A stretch of 45,374 bases of DNA from an uncultured Clostridia bacterium (GCA_944388075.1 CALXHI010000040.1:1-45374); one strand, 5' to 3'. Numbered from the stretch's first letter, positions 26,541 through 34,500 are shown. The notes: generated by a model not told the origin, from the sequence alone. A program made the numbers and translations.

Positions 26541-27047
26541 ATGCTCGAAGCCCTATTGCAATTTGCATTGAAGCTCTGTCCGAAGCCCCTGCAAACGCTC
26601 TGGTATAAGTACGAAAGCGTGTGGCGGTACTGCTACTACGGCGCATGGACGACGCTGCTCTCCATTCTCACGAAACTTGCCGGACAATGGCTCTTTGGGC
26701 TGGCGGGATTCAGCATGGAGCAGAAAATCCCAAACAGCCTAAACACTGCGATCTCTTGGCTCATCTGTGCGACCTTTGCGTTTGTCGTCAACAAAAAATA
26801 TGTCTTTCACAGCGAATCCACCGAAAAGCAAGACCTCTTCCATGAGATTACAACCTTCTTTGGCGCACGAGGTCTGACCTTCTTCCTCGAATGGGCGATC
26901 ATGCTCATAACAACCACCATCTGGCATTGGAATTACACGCTGATGACCGTCCTCGTGCAGTTCATTATCCTCGCACTCAACTACATCTTCAGCAAGCTGG
27001 TCGTATTCAAAAAAGGCAAGACTCCGAAGCATTCTTCACAAACATAA
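26541..27047 (+). CDS. GtrA-family membrane protein
   Basis: The 168-residue protein is a four-helix GtrA/DPMS-type membrane protein, a family proposed to help lipid-linked sugars cross the membrane. Conserved elements are YCYYGAWTTLLSILTKLAG, TAISWLICATFAFVVNKKYVF (with the typical NKKYVF), an aromatic third helix and FIILALNYIFSKLVVFKKG at the end. It begins 3 nt after nif3 with GGGAGG. Such proteins act with family 2 glycosyltransferases; one is encoded at 17673-18632. A bidirectional terminator follows. Confidence 0.9.
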   Translation: MLEALLQFALKLCPKPLQTLWYKYESVWRYCYYGAWTTLLSILTKLAGQWLFGLAGFSMEQKIPNSLNTAISWLICATFAFVVNKKYVFHSESTEKQDLFHEITTFFGARGLTFFLEWAIMLITTTIWHWNYTLMTVLVQFIILALNYIFSKLVVFKKGKTPKHSSQT

Positions 27048-27050
27048 AAG

Positions 27051-27084
27051 AACACCGTACAGCCATGCAAAGCTGTACGGTGTT
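27051..27084. terminator. Bidirectional terminator between gtrA and an unknown gene
   Basis: AACACCGTACAGC (27051-27063) and GCTGTACGGTGTT (27072-27084) form a perfect 13-bp stem with T-rich sequence on both sides. It lies between convergent genes. Confidence 0.88.
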
Positions 27085-27094
27085 TGATTTATGC

Positions 27095-27466
27095 TTATGC
27101 GGATTTTTCGCTCATGCGGCGGACGATGGTTTGGTAGATTTTCTCGTCTACCTCAATCAGGGCACGCTTCTCATCCCGGAACTTGACAGCAAGTGTGAAA
27201 ATCCCTTTCAGCTGGTTTGCAGGCGTCGCATGAAACCGCACCTTTTGCAGACAGCCCGGGTCAAGTGCTCCGGTCAGCAACAGTGAATTGCCCGAACGAA
27301 TCATATCCTCCGTCAAAACCTCATACCGCACAACGGTATCCGGCGCAAAGCGCACATCCTCTGCTTTCTTCATTGTGCCGGAAATGTAAGCGCAGGTCGC
27401 TGACATACGGAAAATACGACAGCCTGCATAGTCTCCGGCAAGCACCATATTTCTTGCTGATGCCAT
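27095..27466 (-). CDS. Conserved-looking cytosolic protein of unknown function
   Basis: The 123-residue protein (MASARNMVLAGDYAGCRIFR start, ATG at 27466 with AGGAGG upstream) has no signal peptide or membrane helix. A beta-rich N-terminal half (VVRYEVLTEDMIRSGNSLLL) precedes a Lys-rich end (LAVKFRDEKRALIEVDEKIY). I do not recognise a family. Codon usage and the strong promoter and Shine-Dalgarno indicate a real gene. It stands alone between a terminator and a MITE-like region. Confidence 0.7.
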   Translation of the reverse strand: MASARNMVLAGDYAGCRIFRMSATCAYISGTMKKAEDVRFAPDTVVRYEVLTEDMIRSGNSLLLTGALDPGCLQKVRFHATPANQLKGIFTLAVKFRDEKRALIEVDEKIYQTIVRRMSEKSA

Positions 27467-27529
27467 CACAAATCCCTCCTGTTAATTTCGGTACAACAGC
27501 AATCCGACACGGTCATCATGCCTGTTTCC

Positions 27530-27558
27530 AGTATAACACAGATCTCAGAAAATGTCAA
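27530..27558 (-). promoter_or_regulatory. Promoter of the unknown gene at 27095-27466
   Basis: The minus strand has TTGACA (27553-27558) and TATACT (27530-27535) separated by 17 nt. Confidence 0.8.
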
Positions 27559-27631
27559 GTATCTGTGCACATTTTATTTCAGATTTGTGAAGTGTGGCAA
27601 AGTTGTAGTGAAAGGATTGCGAATAGCAGAC

Positions 27632-28070
27632 TTAAGGCGACACCGCACAAAGATTGTGCGTCAGATGCGCCGTCGATTTTTTTCGTCAGATCAAACAAAA
27701 TGCACAAGGAATACTTTGGGTGTCCCTAAACATTTTTTTGAAATTACGATTGCCGGACTCTTTCATTGGTATCCATATTACCGTCAAAATCCGTCATCGC
27801 TGTTTCCTGCTTAATATTGTAAATAAATTCTCCTATATCTTTACCGATTCTTGTGCCGGCACAAACAGAAAAGATTATACAAAAAACAAGTATCATAATG
27901 CCAACGCCGATCAATACCCTTTTTTATTTATCTCCATATGGAATTTACCCTCTTTCCTTGACTGTATCTATATCAGACAATGCCGCACAAAGCGTCGAGC
28001 CGCTGCGATAAACCGGTGGAGAATTACGCTAATTGCAAATACACAAATATTTGTGCGGTGTTGCCTTAAG
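27632..28070. mobile_element. Composite MITE-like region with inverted outer ends
   Basis: The outer ends are TTAAGGCGACACCGCACAAA at 27632 and TTAAGGCAACACCGCACAAA on the opposite strand ending at 28070. The left ~115 bp match copy 1 (GTGCGTCAGATGCGC, TCGATTTTTT, CAGAT.AAACAAAA). The right ~100 bp (27973-28070) look like a second, shorter copy with an inner end CAATGCCGCACAAAG. A small gene lies between them (27744-27937). Either two elements inserted around the gene, or the pair moved it. The right end overlaps the stop codon of the adjacent GGDEF gene. Confidence 0.6.
27744..27937 (-). pseudogene. Small membrane protein gene inside the composite element, one base short
   Basis: The ATG at 27937 follows a GAAAGAGGG site and reads MEINKKG before running into a stop (TGA) in the zero frame. 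If one A is added to the A6 tract at 27920-27925, or the ribosome slips by -1 there, the frame continues RVLIGVGIMILVFCIIFSVC, then AGTRIGKDIGEFIYNIKQE and a stop at 27744-27746, about 64 residues with one membrane helix. This recovered frame is too membrane-like and too well delimited to be chance, but the function is unknown. It may be broken, phase-variable or translated by slippage. Confidence 0.5.
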
Positions 28071-29958
28071 TTTTGCGGAACGATCGTGTGCCCCGTTTCT
28101 CTGCATACATCCGTTCATCGGCTTTGCCGAGAATGCTCTGAAACGATTTCTCATCTTCAATCACACCCGAACTCGCTCCAATGGAAACCGTAACCGAATA
28201 GGGCTTCCCCGCCGTCCGATTCACAATTTCGATATGAGAGAAAATCCGATCGATCAACTCATCTCCCGATGGTGTATCGCCCGTCATGACAAAGATAAAC
28301 TCGTCTCCGCCGTATCGAAACGCTTCGGCCAATTCGCCTGCCTGTGCCAGTGCTTTCACATTCCGAAACGCATTCGCCGTTGTGATGAGCGCAAAATCAC
28401 CCTCAATATGTCCAAATGTATCATTGATGTATTTCAGCTTGTTCAGGTCGCCTACCAAAATCGTAACCTTCGTGCCATGAACCCAATTCATGCCGAATTC
28501 GTCAAAGCTCAAGCGATTGCCAATGCCTGTCAGCGCATCCGTACCCGCATTGCGGCGCATGATCTCGCTGTAAATTTTCAGATTGTGACGCAGCCGAAAG
28601 CTTTCGAGCGCATTGTTCAAATTCCGTATCCACGCCCGAAAGCATCTATCATAAACGATAGGCTTATCGCCATAGCTCACTGCCGCATACCCAAAGCATC
28701 GATCATAGAAATGCAGCGGTGCAAAGTATACTGCCGCCGGATGATTCCGCTCTTCGCCAAGCCATGGCAGCATCTCCGTCAGCGGAAAGCTCTGACGATT
28801 GAAATCACCTGTGTACCCCCTACGAATCAGCCGCACATCCATCACATCCGAATAGCCCGTTTTGCGGTAGCCGGTGCGGTCATTCAATCTGCCCGCCCAA
28901 TCCGGACACAAGCACATCGCAAACATTTCGATTTCCCCCAGCATAAATGTATGCGTATTGGTATGCTCGATGAAATCCTCAAAGCGCTCCTCCGAAATCA
29001 GCTGCTCGAGCATGAAATTGTACACCGAATAGAAATTCGACACAAAATTCATATCCATATGCTGATACGGCTGCCTATAACACTGCGGCGGTCGACACCC
29101 GCAGCTTTCATTCAGCAGCAGCCGAATCGGCATATCGGGCGGCGGCAGCACCGGATCGCCGAACATCTCCGCAATCGTATCCACCGCACGAATCGCTGCC
29201 TTTGCCGTTTCCAGCTTCGTACCGCTCAACGAAATATCATACTGCACCGATTCTGCCAAATCATGGCTCATCACTACAATATCATCGGGAATCTTCAATC
29301 CCCTCGCACGCAAAGCATCGCAAAGCCCTGCTGCCGGCTGAATCGAACAGCAAACCACTGCCTCATACTTCGGCTTACCATGCTCGACAATCTCATGGAT
29401 AAAGCGTTCGCCGTCATCAAACCAAAATGTACCGTAAAATACCTGCATTTCCGTCAGACCGTGCGCTGCCATCGATTCCAAATAGCCTCTGGCACGATTT
29501 TCCGCATGAAAATGTCCCTTCTTACCGGTCAGCATTGCAATTTTCGTAAAGCCGTGCTGCTCGATCAGATGATCCGTAATCACATGAACCGATGCCGCAT
29601 CATCCGCATTGATACAGGTAAAGCCATCGACCTGCATATCAATTGCAATCTTCGGTCCTTTGCATTTTTGTCGAATTTCCGCCAGCAAATGATCCGCCAA
29701 ACCCGGAATTTGCAGCGTATCCGGTGCAATCATTGCTGCATCCAGCATATCATAATTCACCATATGATAAATGTTCGCTTCGCCGGTGCAATAGCGTTCT
29801 TCAACCTCCATACCCATGCCCTTGATGGACACCATGAAAATTGCCGCATCGTAGTTCATTGCAAACAACCGTTTTAACAATGCTGTAACCAAATCAGACT
29901 GATAGTAATCATCCGGCTGTGATAGAAAGATGCCAACCAATTTTCGTTGTTTGTTCAT
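28066..29958 (-). CDS. Cytosolic periplasmic-binding-protein-like sensor fused to GGDEF diguanylate cyclase
   Basis: The 630-residue protein has an N-terminal LacI/periplasmic-binding-protein-like domain (~6-290: KLVGIFLSQPDDYYQSDLV, DGFTCINADDAASVHVITDH, HGFTKIAMLTGKKGH, IPDDIVVMSHD) without a DNA-binding helix-turn-helix or signal peptide, so it would sense a cytosolic ligand. A middle region follows (~300-460). The C-terminal GGDEF domain starts at DALTGIGNRLSFDEF, with GGDEF intact at ~550-554 in FRYGGDEF. The RxxD inhibitory site is absent (GELA instead). It should make c-di-GMP in response to a small molecule, possibly a sugar. The stop lies in the end of a MITE-like repeat. Start: GTAGGAGGTG before the ATG. 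Confidence 0.88.
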   Translation of the reverse strand: MNKQRKLVGIFLSQPDDYYQSDLVTALLKRLFAMNYDAAIFMVSIKGMGMEVEERYCTGEANIYHMVNYDMLDAAMIAPDTLQIPGLADHLLAEIRQKCKGPKIAIDMQVDGFTCINADDAASVHVITDHLIEQHGFTKIAMLTGKKGHFHAENRARGYLESMAAHGLTEMQVFYGTFWFDDGERFIHEIVEHGKPKYEAVVCCSIQPAAGLCDALRARGLKIPDDIVVMSHDLAESVQYDISLSGTKLETAKAAIRAVDTIAEMFGDPVLPPPDMPIRLLLNESCGCRPPQCYRQPYQHMDMNFVSNFYSVYNFMLEQLISEERFEDFIEHTNTHTFMLGEIEMFAMCLCPDWAGRLNDRTGYRKTGYSDVMDVRLIRRGYTGDFNRQSFPLTEMLPWLGEERNHPAAVYFAPLHFYDRCFGYAAVSYGDKPIVYDRCFRAWIRNLNNALESFRLRHNLKIYSEIMRRNAGTDALTGIGNRLSFDEFGMNWVHGTKVTILVGDLNKLKYINDTFGHIEGDFALITTANAFRNVKALAQAGELAEAFRYGGDEFIFVMTGDTPSGDELIDRIFSHIEIVNRTAGKPYSVTVSIGASSGVIEDEKSFQSILGKADERMYAEKRGTRSFRKT

Positions 29959-29990
29959 AGGACACCTCCTACATTTCTGTTGTCTATTTT

Positions 29991-30019
29991 ATTGTACCAT
30001 ATTTCTGTGTATTTGTCAA
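29991..30019 (-). promoter_or_regulatory. Promoter of the sensor-GGDEF gene
   Basis: The minus strand has TTGACA (30014-30019) and TACAAT (29991-29996) with a 17-nt spacer, 33 nt upstream of the start. Confidence 0.82.
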
Positions 30020-30135
30020 TATAAAATTGTGCGTAATTTTTGGTTGTCTATGCACATTCTCCGCTCTGCCGTCATATCCTACAACATGCAGCCCTCAACG
30101 GGCGCACAATTGCTTTGGGAAGGATGCGATCTGCA

Positions 30136-30879
30136 ATGCCGACTATTTTTTTAAGCCCCTCGACACAGGAATGGAACGCCTATGTCACGGAGGGCAATAA
30201 CGAAGAAAAGATGATGAACCGACTTGCCGATGCAATGGAACCGTATCTGCGTTCCAGTGGAATTGCCTATGTGCGCAATGACCCGATGCGCAATGTCAGC
30301 GGTGCCATTGCCGATTCCAACGCCGGATATTTCGATGCCCACGTCGCCCTGCACTCCAATGCCGCTCCGGAACAGTATGCCGGTATGCTGCGCGGCATCG
30401 ATATCTATTTCTCTCCGGCAAGCATTCAGAGCGAACGGCTTGCCAATATCATTGCCAATAACCTCAAGGCGATCTACCCACTGCCGGCACAATCCGTTGC
30501 AAGACCGACCAGTCGGCTCGGTGAGGTCACACAGACACGAGCCGTTGCGGTACTCTGTGAACTGGGCTATCATGACAACATCGAGGATGCAACTTGGCTC
30601 GAAAACAACCTCGATGCCATCGCTCGTAACATCGTCATGTCCCTGACCGATTACTTCGGCATTCCATTCGTCGAGGCGCAGGAACCGCAGGCAGGTGTGG
30701 TCAGTACGCAGGGCACAAACCTCAATCTGCGCAGTTATCCCTCCCTCTACGGTACCATCATCGGGCAGATTCCCGACGGCACTCAGCTCGTCATAGACGG
30801 CAAAACCGGCAACTGGTATGTCACTCGTTATCAGGGCAAAACCGGTTATGTCAGTGCGGAATTCGTCAAGCTGTACTAA
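30136..30879 (+). CDS. N-acetylmuramoyl-L-alanine amidase-like protein with SH3b domain
   Basis: The 247-residue protein has an Amidase_3 fold (~1-180) and a C-terminal bacterial SH3 domain (~188-247: GTNLNLRSYPSLYGTIIGQI, GYVSAEFVKLY) for wall binding. The Zn/catalytic blocks NNEEKMMNRLADAM (Glu), VALHSNA (His) and VLCELGYHDN (Glu) are present, but the first His of the usual DPGHGG is replaced by LSPSTQEWN, so metal binding must differ or be lost. No signal peptide is visible from the chosen ATG (GGAAGGA upstream); longer frames do not add one. It converges on the PBP gene with stop codons overlapping by 2 nt. Confidence 0.8.
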   Translation: MPTIFLSPSTQEWNAYVTEGNNEEKMMNRLADAMEPYLRSSGIAYVRNDPMRNVSGAIADSNAGYFDAHVALHSNAAPEQYAGMLRGIDIYFSPASIQSERLANIIANNLKAIYPLPAQSVARPTSRLGEVTQTRAVAVLCELGYHDNIEDATWLENNLDAIARNIVMSLTDYFGIPFVEAQEPQAGVVSTQGTNLNLRSYPSLYGTIIGQIPDGTQLVIDGKTGNWYVTRYQGKTGYVSAEFVKLY

Positions 30880-32489
30880 CCTGTAACATAGCCCTGCCGT
30901 GCCATGGTATCGATGATTTGCCGGAAGATCGGAGCAGCAGTCCCGTTGCCCGATCCGCCGTTCTCCACAAAGACCGTCACCGCATACTCCGGCGCATCCA
31001 ACGGAAAGAAACCACTCATCCACGCATGACAAAGTTCCTTGCCGTCAGCATCTTTCCTGCCGGTCTGTGCCGTTGAGGTTTTGCCGCCTGCGGTCGTGTA
31101 CTGCGGTTTTCCGTTTGTCTGCTCGCTTTCGCTGAGTACGGAGCCCATCATCGTTTGCAATGTCATGGCGGTACTTTTTGAGATTGCCGTATGCGATTGC
31201 AGCTCGGTCGTTGGAAGAATCGTTTCACCGTCTTCGGTCAATCCCAATACCAAACGGGGCGTGCAATAGATGCCGTCATTGGCGATGCAGGCGGTCATGG
31301 CGGCTACCTGCAAAGGCGTCGCCAGGAGTTTTCCCTGCCCGAATGCGAGATTGGCTTTCTCTGCTTTGACGGCAAGCTCCGATTCCGATTGCAGATAGCC
31401 GGCTGCCGATGCAATCCCGTCCGCAAGTGGAATAGACTGTCCGAATCCGAGTTTTTCGGCAACCTGTCGCATATTGGAAATTGACAGCAATTGGCTGAGC
31501 GAAATAAAGTAAGGGTTGCAGGAAACTACAAGCGCATCGCTCATGTTCAGCAAGCCATGACCGCTGTGGTTATGGCAGCGAAACCGCTGCCCGTAAAGCA
31601 TCGTTTCCCCGCAGCAGTCATACATATAATTGGGCGGGATATTCTGCTCAAGTGCCGTTGCTGCCACAACCAACTTGAACACCGAACCAACACTGTATGC
31701 ACAGAGCGCACGATTGAGAAACGGCGCATCGGTGTCATCGAGGTAGGCGGCAAGATTGTCCGGATCATAGCACGGCTGACTCGCCATCGCTACAATCTCT
31801 CCCGTCTGCACATCCAATACGACCGCTGCTGCCGGTAATTCCGTCCCTTCGGCAAGGGCTGTTTCAGTAATTTGCTGAATGTTCCCATCTAAGGTTGTAA
31901 CAATGCCGCCGCCAATTGCACCATCGATCGCTGCACTCGTATCCCGTCCGGGCAACGCCGTTCCAACCGCATCCACATCAAACCACACCTGCGCCGTCAC
32001 ATCACAGCTTTGCAACCATGCGTCATACGCTCGTTCCAACCCTGCTACACCCTCGCCGTTTTGCCGATACCCGATCAAATGCTGTGCCGGCTGCTTTCCA
32101 ACCGTATTTTTCCGTATATCGAAGAGCTGCACATTCGGATGTGCAACCGTTTCTCCGTTAATGCTGCAAAGAAACGGATTTCCCTGTTGCAGCTGCTCCT
32201 CAAGCTTTTGCTTGTCCTGCACAGCTGCATAAATCGATGCAATGGCGTCGGGCGACGGATTGACAACAGCGATGCGCTGCGTTTCCCGATTGGTCAGCGG
32301 CTGCATATTTCCATCATAGATCGTGCCCGTCGCAATGGATACAGTCATACGCCGACTCCCTTGCTGCTGTCCTGCACGCAATGCCATATCACTGCGCTGA
32401 ATCCGTATCAGCTGTGCCACAAGCATTCCGATGCCGACCACCATCGCCAAACTGACTGCCTGCAGCCGACGAATTGCACACATTCGCAT
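30876..32489 (-). CDS. Penicillin-binding protein (class B-like transpeptidase)
   Basis: The 537-residue protein has an N-terminal membrane anchor (AVSLAMVVGIGMLVAQLI), a short dimerisation domain and a transpeptidase domain. The active-site motifs are S269-V-F-K272 (SxxK), S323-C-N325 (SxN) and K470-T-S472 in GGKTSTAQTG, where the third residue is Ser instead of the usual Gly. It lacks PASTA repeats. It resembles SpoVD/PBP2-type enzymes that crosslink septal or spore peptidoglycan; which one is not clear. The start has AAAGGGGG. A terminator of the upstream gene separates it from the HU-DUF6465 unit. Confidence 0.9.
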   Translation of the reverse strand: MRMCAIRRLQAVSLAMVVGIGMLVAQLIRIQRSDMALRAGQQQGSRRMTVSIATGTIYDGNMQPLTNRETQRIAVVNPSPDAIASIYAAVQDKQKLEEQLQQGNPFLCSINGETVAHPNVQLFDIRKNTVGKQPAQHLIGYRQNGEGVAGLERAYDAWLQSCDVTAQVWFDVDAVGTALPGRDTSAAIDGAIGGGIVTTLDGNIQQITETALAEGTELPAAAVVLDVQTGEIVAMASQPCYDPDNLAAYLDDTDAPFLNRALCAYSVGSVFKLVVAATALEQNIPPNYMYDCCGETMLYGQRFRCHNHSGHGLLNMSDALVVSCNPYFISLSQLLSISNMRQVAEKLGFGQSIPLADGIASAAGYLQSESELAVKAEKANLAFGQGKLLATPLQVAAMTACIANDGIYCTPRLVLGLTEDGETILPTTELQSHTAISKSTAMTLQTMMGSVLSESEQTNGKPQYTTAGGKTSTAQTGRKDADGKELCHAWMSGFFPLDAPEYAVTVFVENGGSGNGTAAPIFRQIIDTMARQGYVTG

Positions 32490-32528
32490 ATCTACGCCCC
32501 CTTTGATGAGAGTATCCCACCAAATGGC

Positions 32529-32561
32529 AAAAAAATACGCACCTGTCCGAAAACAGGTGCG
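32529..32561 (-). terminator. Terminator of the HU-DUF6465 unit
   Basis: CGCACCTGT and ACAGGTGCG arms around TTTTCGG (minus strand) are followed by TATTTTTTT, just after the stop at 32576. Confidence 0.9.
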
Positions 32562-32575
32562 CTGTTGTCATAGAA

Positions 32576-32962
32576 TCAAAAGTCAAACGAACCGGAAAGG
32601 TAATCGTCGTTCACGACATAGTATACCATGCCTTCGCCGGCATTGAGGTAAACATTCAGCGAGGTGATGTCTGTTGCATCATTGCCCTTGGAAACCCAAT
32701 CAGCTTTCGCACGGGCAACCAGATCATCTGAAGTTGCATCCTTGCCCGCCAACTGAATCACAACCTTCGTTGCAGCAGTCTTGCAACGGGTCTTCTTGGC
32801 AGTCGGTGCAGTCTCTTCCTTCTTCGCAGCAGCCTTGCGGGTACGACGTGCAGGCTTCTCCTCCGTTGCAGCTACAGCCGGTGAAACCGTATCCACAACC
32901 AACGGAATCGTTTCTACAGCCGGAGTGCTTCCCGCCTCAGTCTTCTTCTTCGTGGTAGCCAT
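32576..32962 (-). CDS. Lys/Ala-rich DUF6465-type protein
   Basis: The 128-residue protein has a basic, low-complexity N-terminal half (ATTKKKTEAGSTPAVE, ARRTRKAAAKKEETAPTAKK) resembling histone-like tails and a compact C-terminal domain (KVVIQLAGKDATSDDLVARA, YLNAGEGMVYYVVNDD). The latter fits the DUF6465 pattern found in clostridial proteins of unknown function. It starts 20 nt after the HU gene, shares its promoter, and ends at a strong terminator. A nucleoid-associated role is a reasonable inference from the tail and the HU partner. Confidence 0.75.
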   Translation of the reverse strand: MATTKKKTEAGSTPAVETIPLVVDTVSPAVAATEEKPARRTRKAAAKKEETAPTAKKTRCKTAATKVVIQLAGKDATSDDLVARAKADWVSKGNDATDITSLNVYLNAGEGMVYYVVNDDYLSGSFDF

Positions 32963-32982
32963 AACATTTCCTCCTTGTTGAC

Positions 32983-33267
32983 TTACGCTTCCGGATTCAG
33001 TGCGTCCTTCAGGGACTTACCTGCCTTGAAACTCAGTGCCTTGCAAGCCTTGGAACGCATCTTCTCCTTCGTGCGGGGATTGATGCAGTCCTTCTCCGGA
33101 CGCTCACGGACTTCAAACGTGCCGAAACCGGTAATGGAAACCTTTTCGCCGGCAACCAGTGCCTCGGTCAGCGTGTCCAGCACCAGGTTCAGGTACTTTT
33201 CTGCTTCCTTCTTGCTCGGGCATTCTTCTTTTGCAGCAATCGCAGCAATGAGATCTGTTTTTTTCAT
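32983..33267 (-). CDS. HU-family nucleoid DNA-binding protein
   Basis: The 94-residue protein has the HU/IHF fold: MKKTDLIAAIAAKEECPSKK with helices 1 and 2, VSITGFGTFEVRERPEKDCI with the beta-arm entry, NPRTKEKM and AGKSLKDALN at the end. The arm is typical except ERPEKDCINP, where HU usually has RxGRNP. HU bends and compacts DNA. It is first in a two-gene unit with the Lys-rich protein and has a perfect-consensus promoter. Confidence 0.96.
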   Translation of the reverse strand: MKKTDLIAAIAAKEECPSKKEAEKYLNLVLDTLTEALVAGEKVSITGFGTFEVRERPEKDCINPRTKEKMRSKACKALSFKAGKSLKDALNPEA

Positions 33268-33301
33268 GGAAATTCCTCCTCATATTTCATCTCACGTATT
33301 A

Positions 33302-33330
33302 ATTATATATCGAAAATAAGCGTTTGTCAA
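33302..33330 (-). promoter_or_regulatory. Promoter of the HU unit
   Basis: The minus strand has TTGACA (33325-33330) and TATAAT (33302-33307) separated by 17 nt. Confidence 0.87.
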
Positions 33331-33427
33331 TTTGTTTCCGATATTTCAGACTTTTTCATTAGAAACCATATGATACAACAAGAAATTTGGCGAAAATAAC
33401 CTATGGCTTAGCCACTTTTTCGGCATA

Positions 33428-34417
33428 TCAGAGCATGGTCGCACGCAAAGTATCTCCCGAGAGCGGAGAGAGATATGCCGGCGGTACATCAAAGACAGTC
33501 TTGCAGCCAAAGCTGCCTTCTGCCGCAAACCGTGCAACCGCTCTTGCAAATGCAACCAGAACATTGGTCGTGAACTCAGGGTTGGAGTCAAGCTTCAGGC
33601 TGTACTCGATGAGGTGCTTATGCTCGCCGTTCTCACCGCTCACGCCGCTGCGCATGACAAAGCCGCCGTGCGGAATCTCGCTGTGATTTGCCTTCAGTTC
33701 CTCCTCGGAGATAAAATGCACCACGGTGTCATACTCCGCAAAGTAGTTCTCCATCGTGCGAATGTCGTGCTCGATCTTGGCAAGGTCTGCACCCGGCTTT
33801 GCCACAACAAAGCACTCCCGCAGATGCTTCTGACGGGTCGTCAGCTCCGGCTGCTCACCATTGCGCACCGCATCCATTGCAGCCTGAATCGGGATCGTAT
33901 ACTGTCTTGCGTCCTGCACGCCCTCTACACGACGAATTGCATCCGAGTGTCCCTGGCTGATGCCCTTGCCCCAGAAGGTATAGTCCTTGCCATCCGGCAG
34001 AATGCAGTTGCCGTACAGACGTGCCAGCGAGAACATACCCGGATCCCAGCCGCAGGAAATCAACGCAGTGTGATTGGTTTCGTTGGCAGCAGCGTTGACT
34101 GCCGTGAAATGCTCCGGAATACATGCGTGGGTGTCAAAGCTGTCCACCACATGAAACCACTTCGCAAGCGTCGGTGTCTGCTGAGGCAGGTCGGTTGCCG
34201 AGCCGCCGCAGAGAATGACCACATCGGCTTCATTCCGATGCTGCTCGAGCGTGTCATAGGCGTAAACCGGTACATCTGCGGTCTTGGGTTGCAGAGATGC
34301 CGGATCACGGCGGGTGGCGATAAATGCCGGTTTCATATCCGGATTGCTCCGAATGGCAAGCTCAACACCTCGTCCCAGATTGCCGTAGCCGACAATTCCA
34401 ATACGAATCGTATCCAT
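33428..34417 (-). CDS. ddh: meso-Diaminopimelate dehydrogenase
   Basis: This NADPH enzyme makes meso-DAP for lysine and peptidoglycan in one step from tetrahydrodipicolinate. The 329-residue product has the Rossmann motif GIVGYGNLGRGVELAI at its N-terminus, the family blocks CGGSATDLPQQTP, DSFDTHACIPEHF, ALISCGWDPGMFSLARLYGN and FWGKGISQGHSDAIRRVEGV. The start has AGGAGG. It is a single-gene unit with its own promoter and no clear strong terminator downstream. Confidence 0.96.
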   Translation of the reverse strand: MDTIRIGIVGYGNLGRGVELAIRSNPDMKPAFIATRRDPASLQPKTADVPVYAYDTLEQHRNEADVVILCGGSATDLPQQTPTLAKWFHVVDSFDTHACIPEHFTAVNAAANETNHTALISCGWDPGMFSLARLYGNCILPDGKDYTFWGKGISQGHSDAIRRVEGVQDARQYTIPIQAAMDAVRNGEQPELTTRQKHLRECFVVAKPGADLAKIEHDIRTMENYFAEYDTVVHFISEEELKANHSEIPHGGFVMRSGVSGENGEHKHLIEYSLKLDSNPEFTTNVLVAFARAVARFAAEGSFGCKTVFDVPPAYLSPLSGDTLRATML

Positions 34418-34447
34418 ATTTTTTCCTCCTGTTTTGGGATTAGTATT

Positions 34448-34476
34448 ATTATATCCGCTTTTGCACCATTTGTCAA
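34448..34476 (-). promoter_or_regulatory. Promoter of ddh
   Basis: The minus strand has TTGACA (34471-34476) and TATAAT (34448-34453) with a 17-nt spacer. Confidence 0.87.
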
Positions 34477-34500
34477 GGTCTCAAGCCAAATTTGCACGAA

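Noticed and set aside
27654..28193. A 179-codon plus-strand frame across the composite repeat region
   Set aside because: It crosses the repeat ends and the GGDEF gene, has no ribosome binding site, and shows no protein-like pattern.
28033..29877. A 614-codon plus-strand frame opposite the sensor-GGDEF gene
   Set aside because: It is antisense to a well-supported gene and has no recognisable domain.
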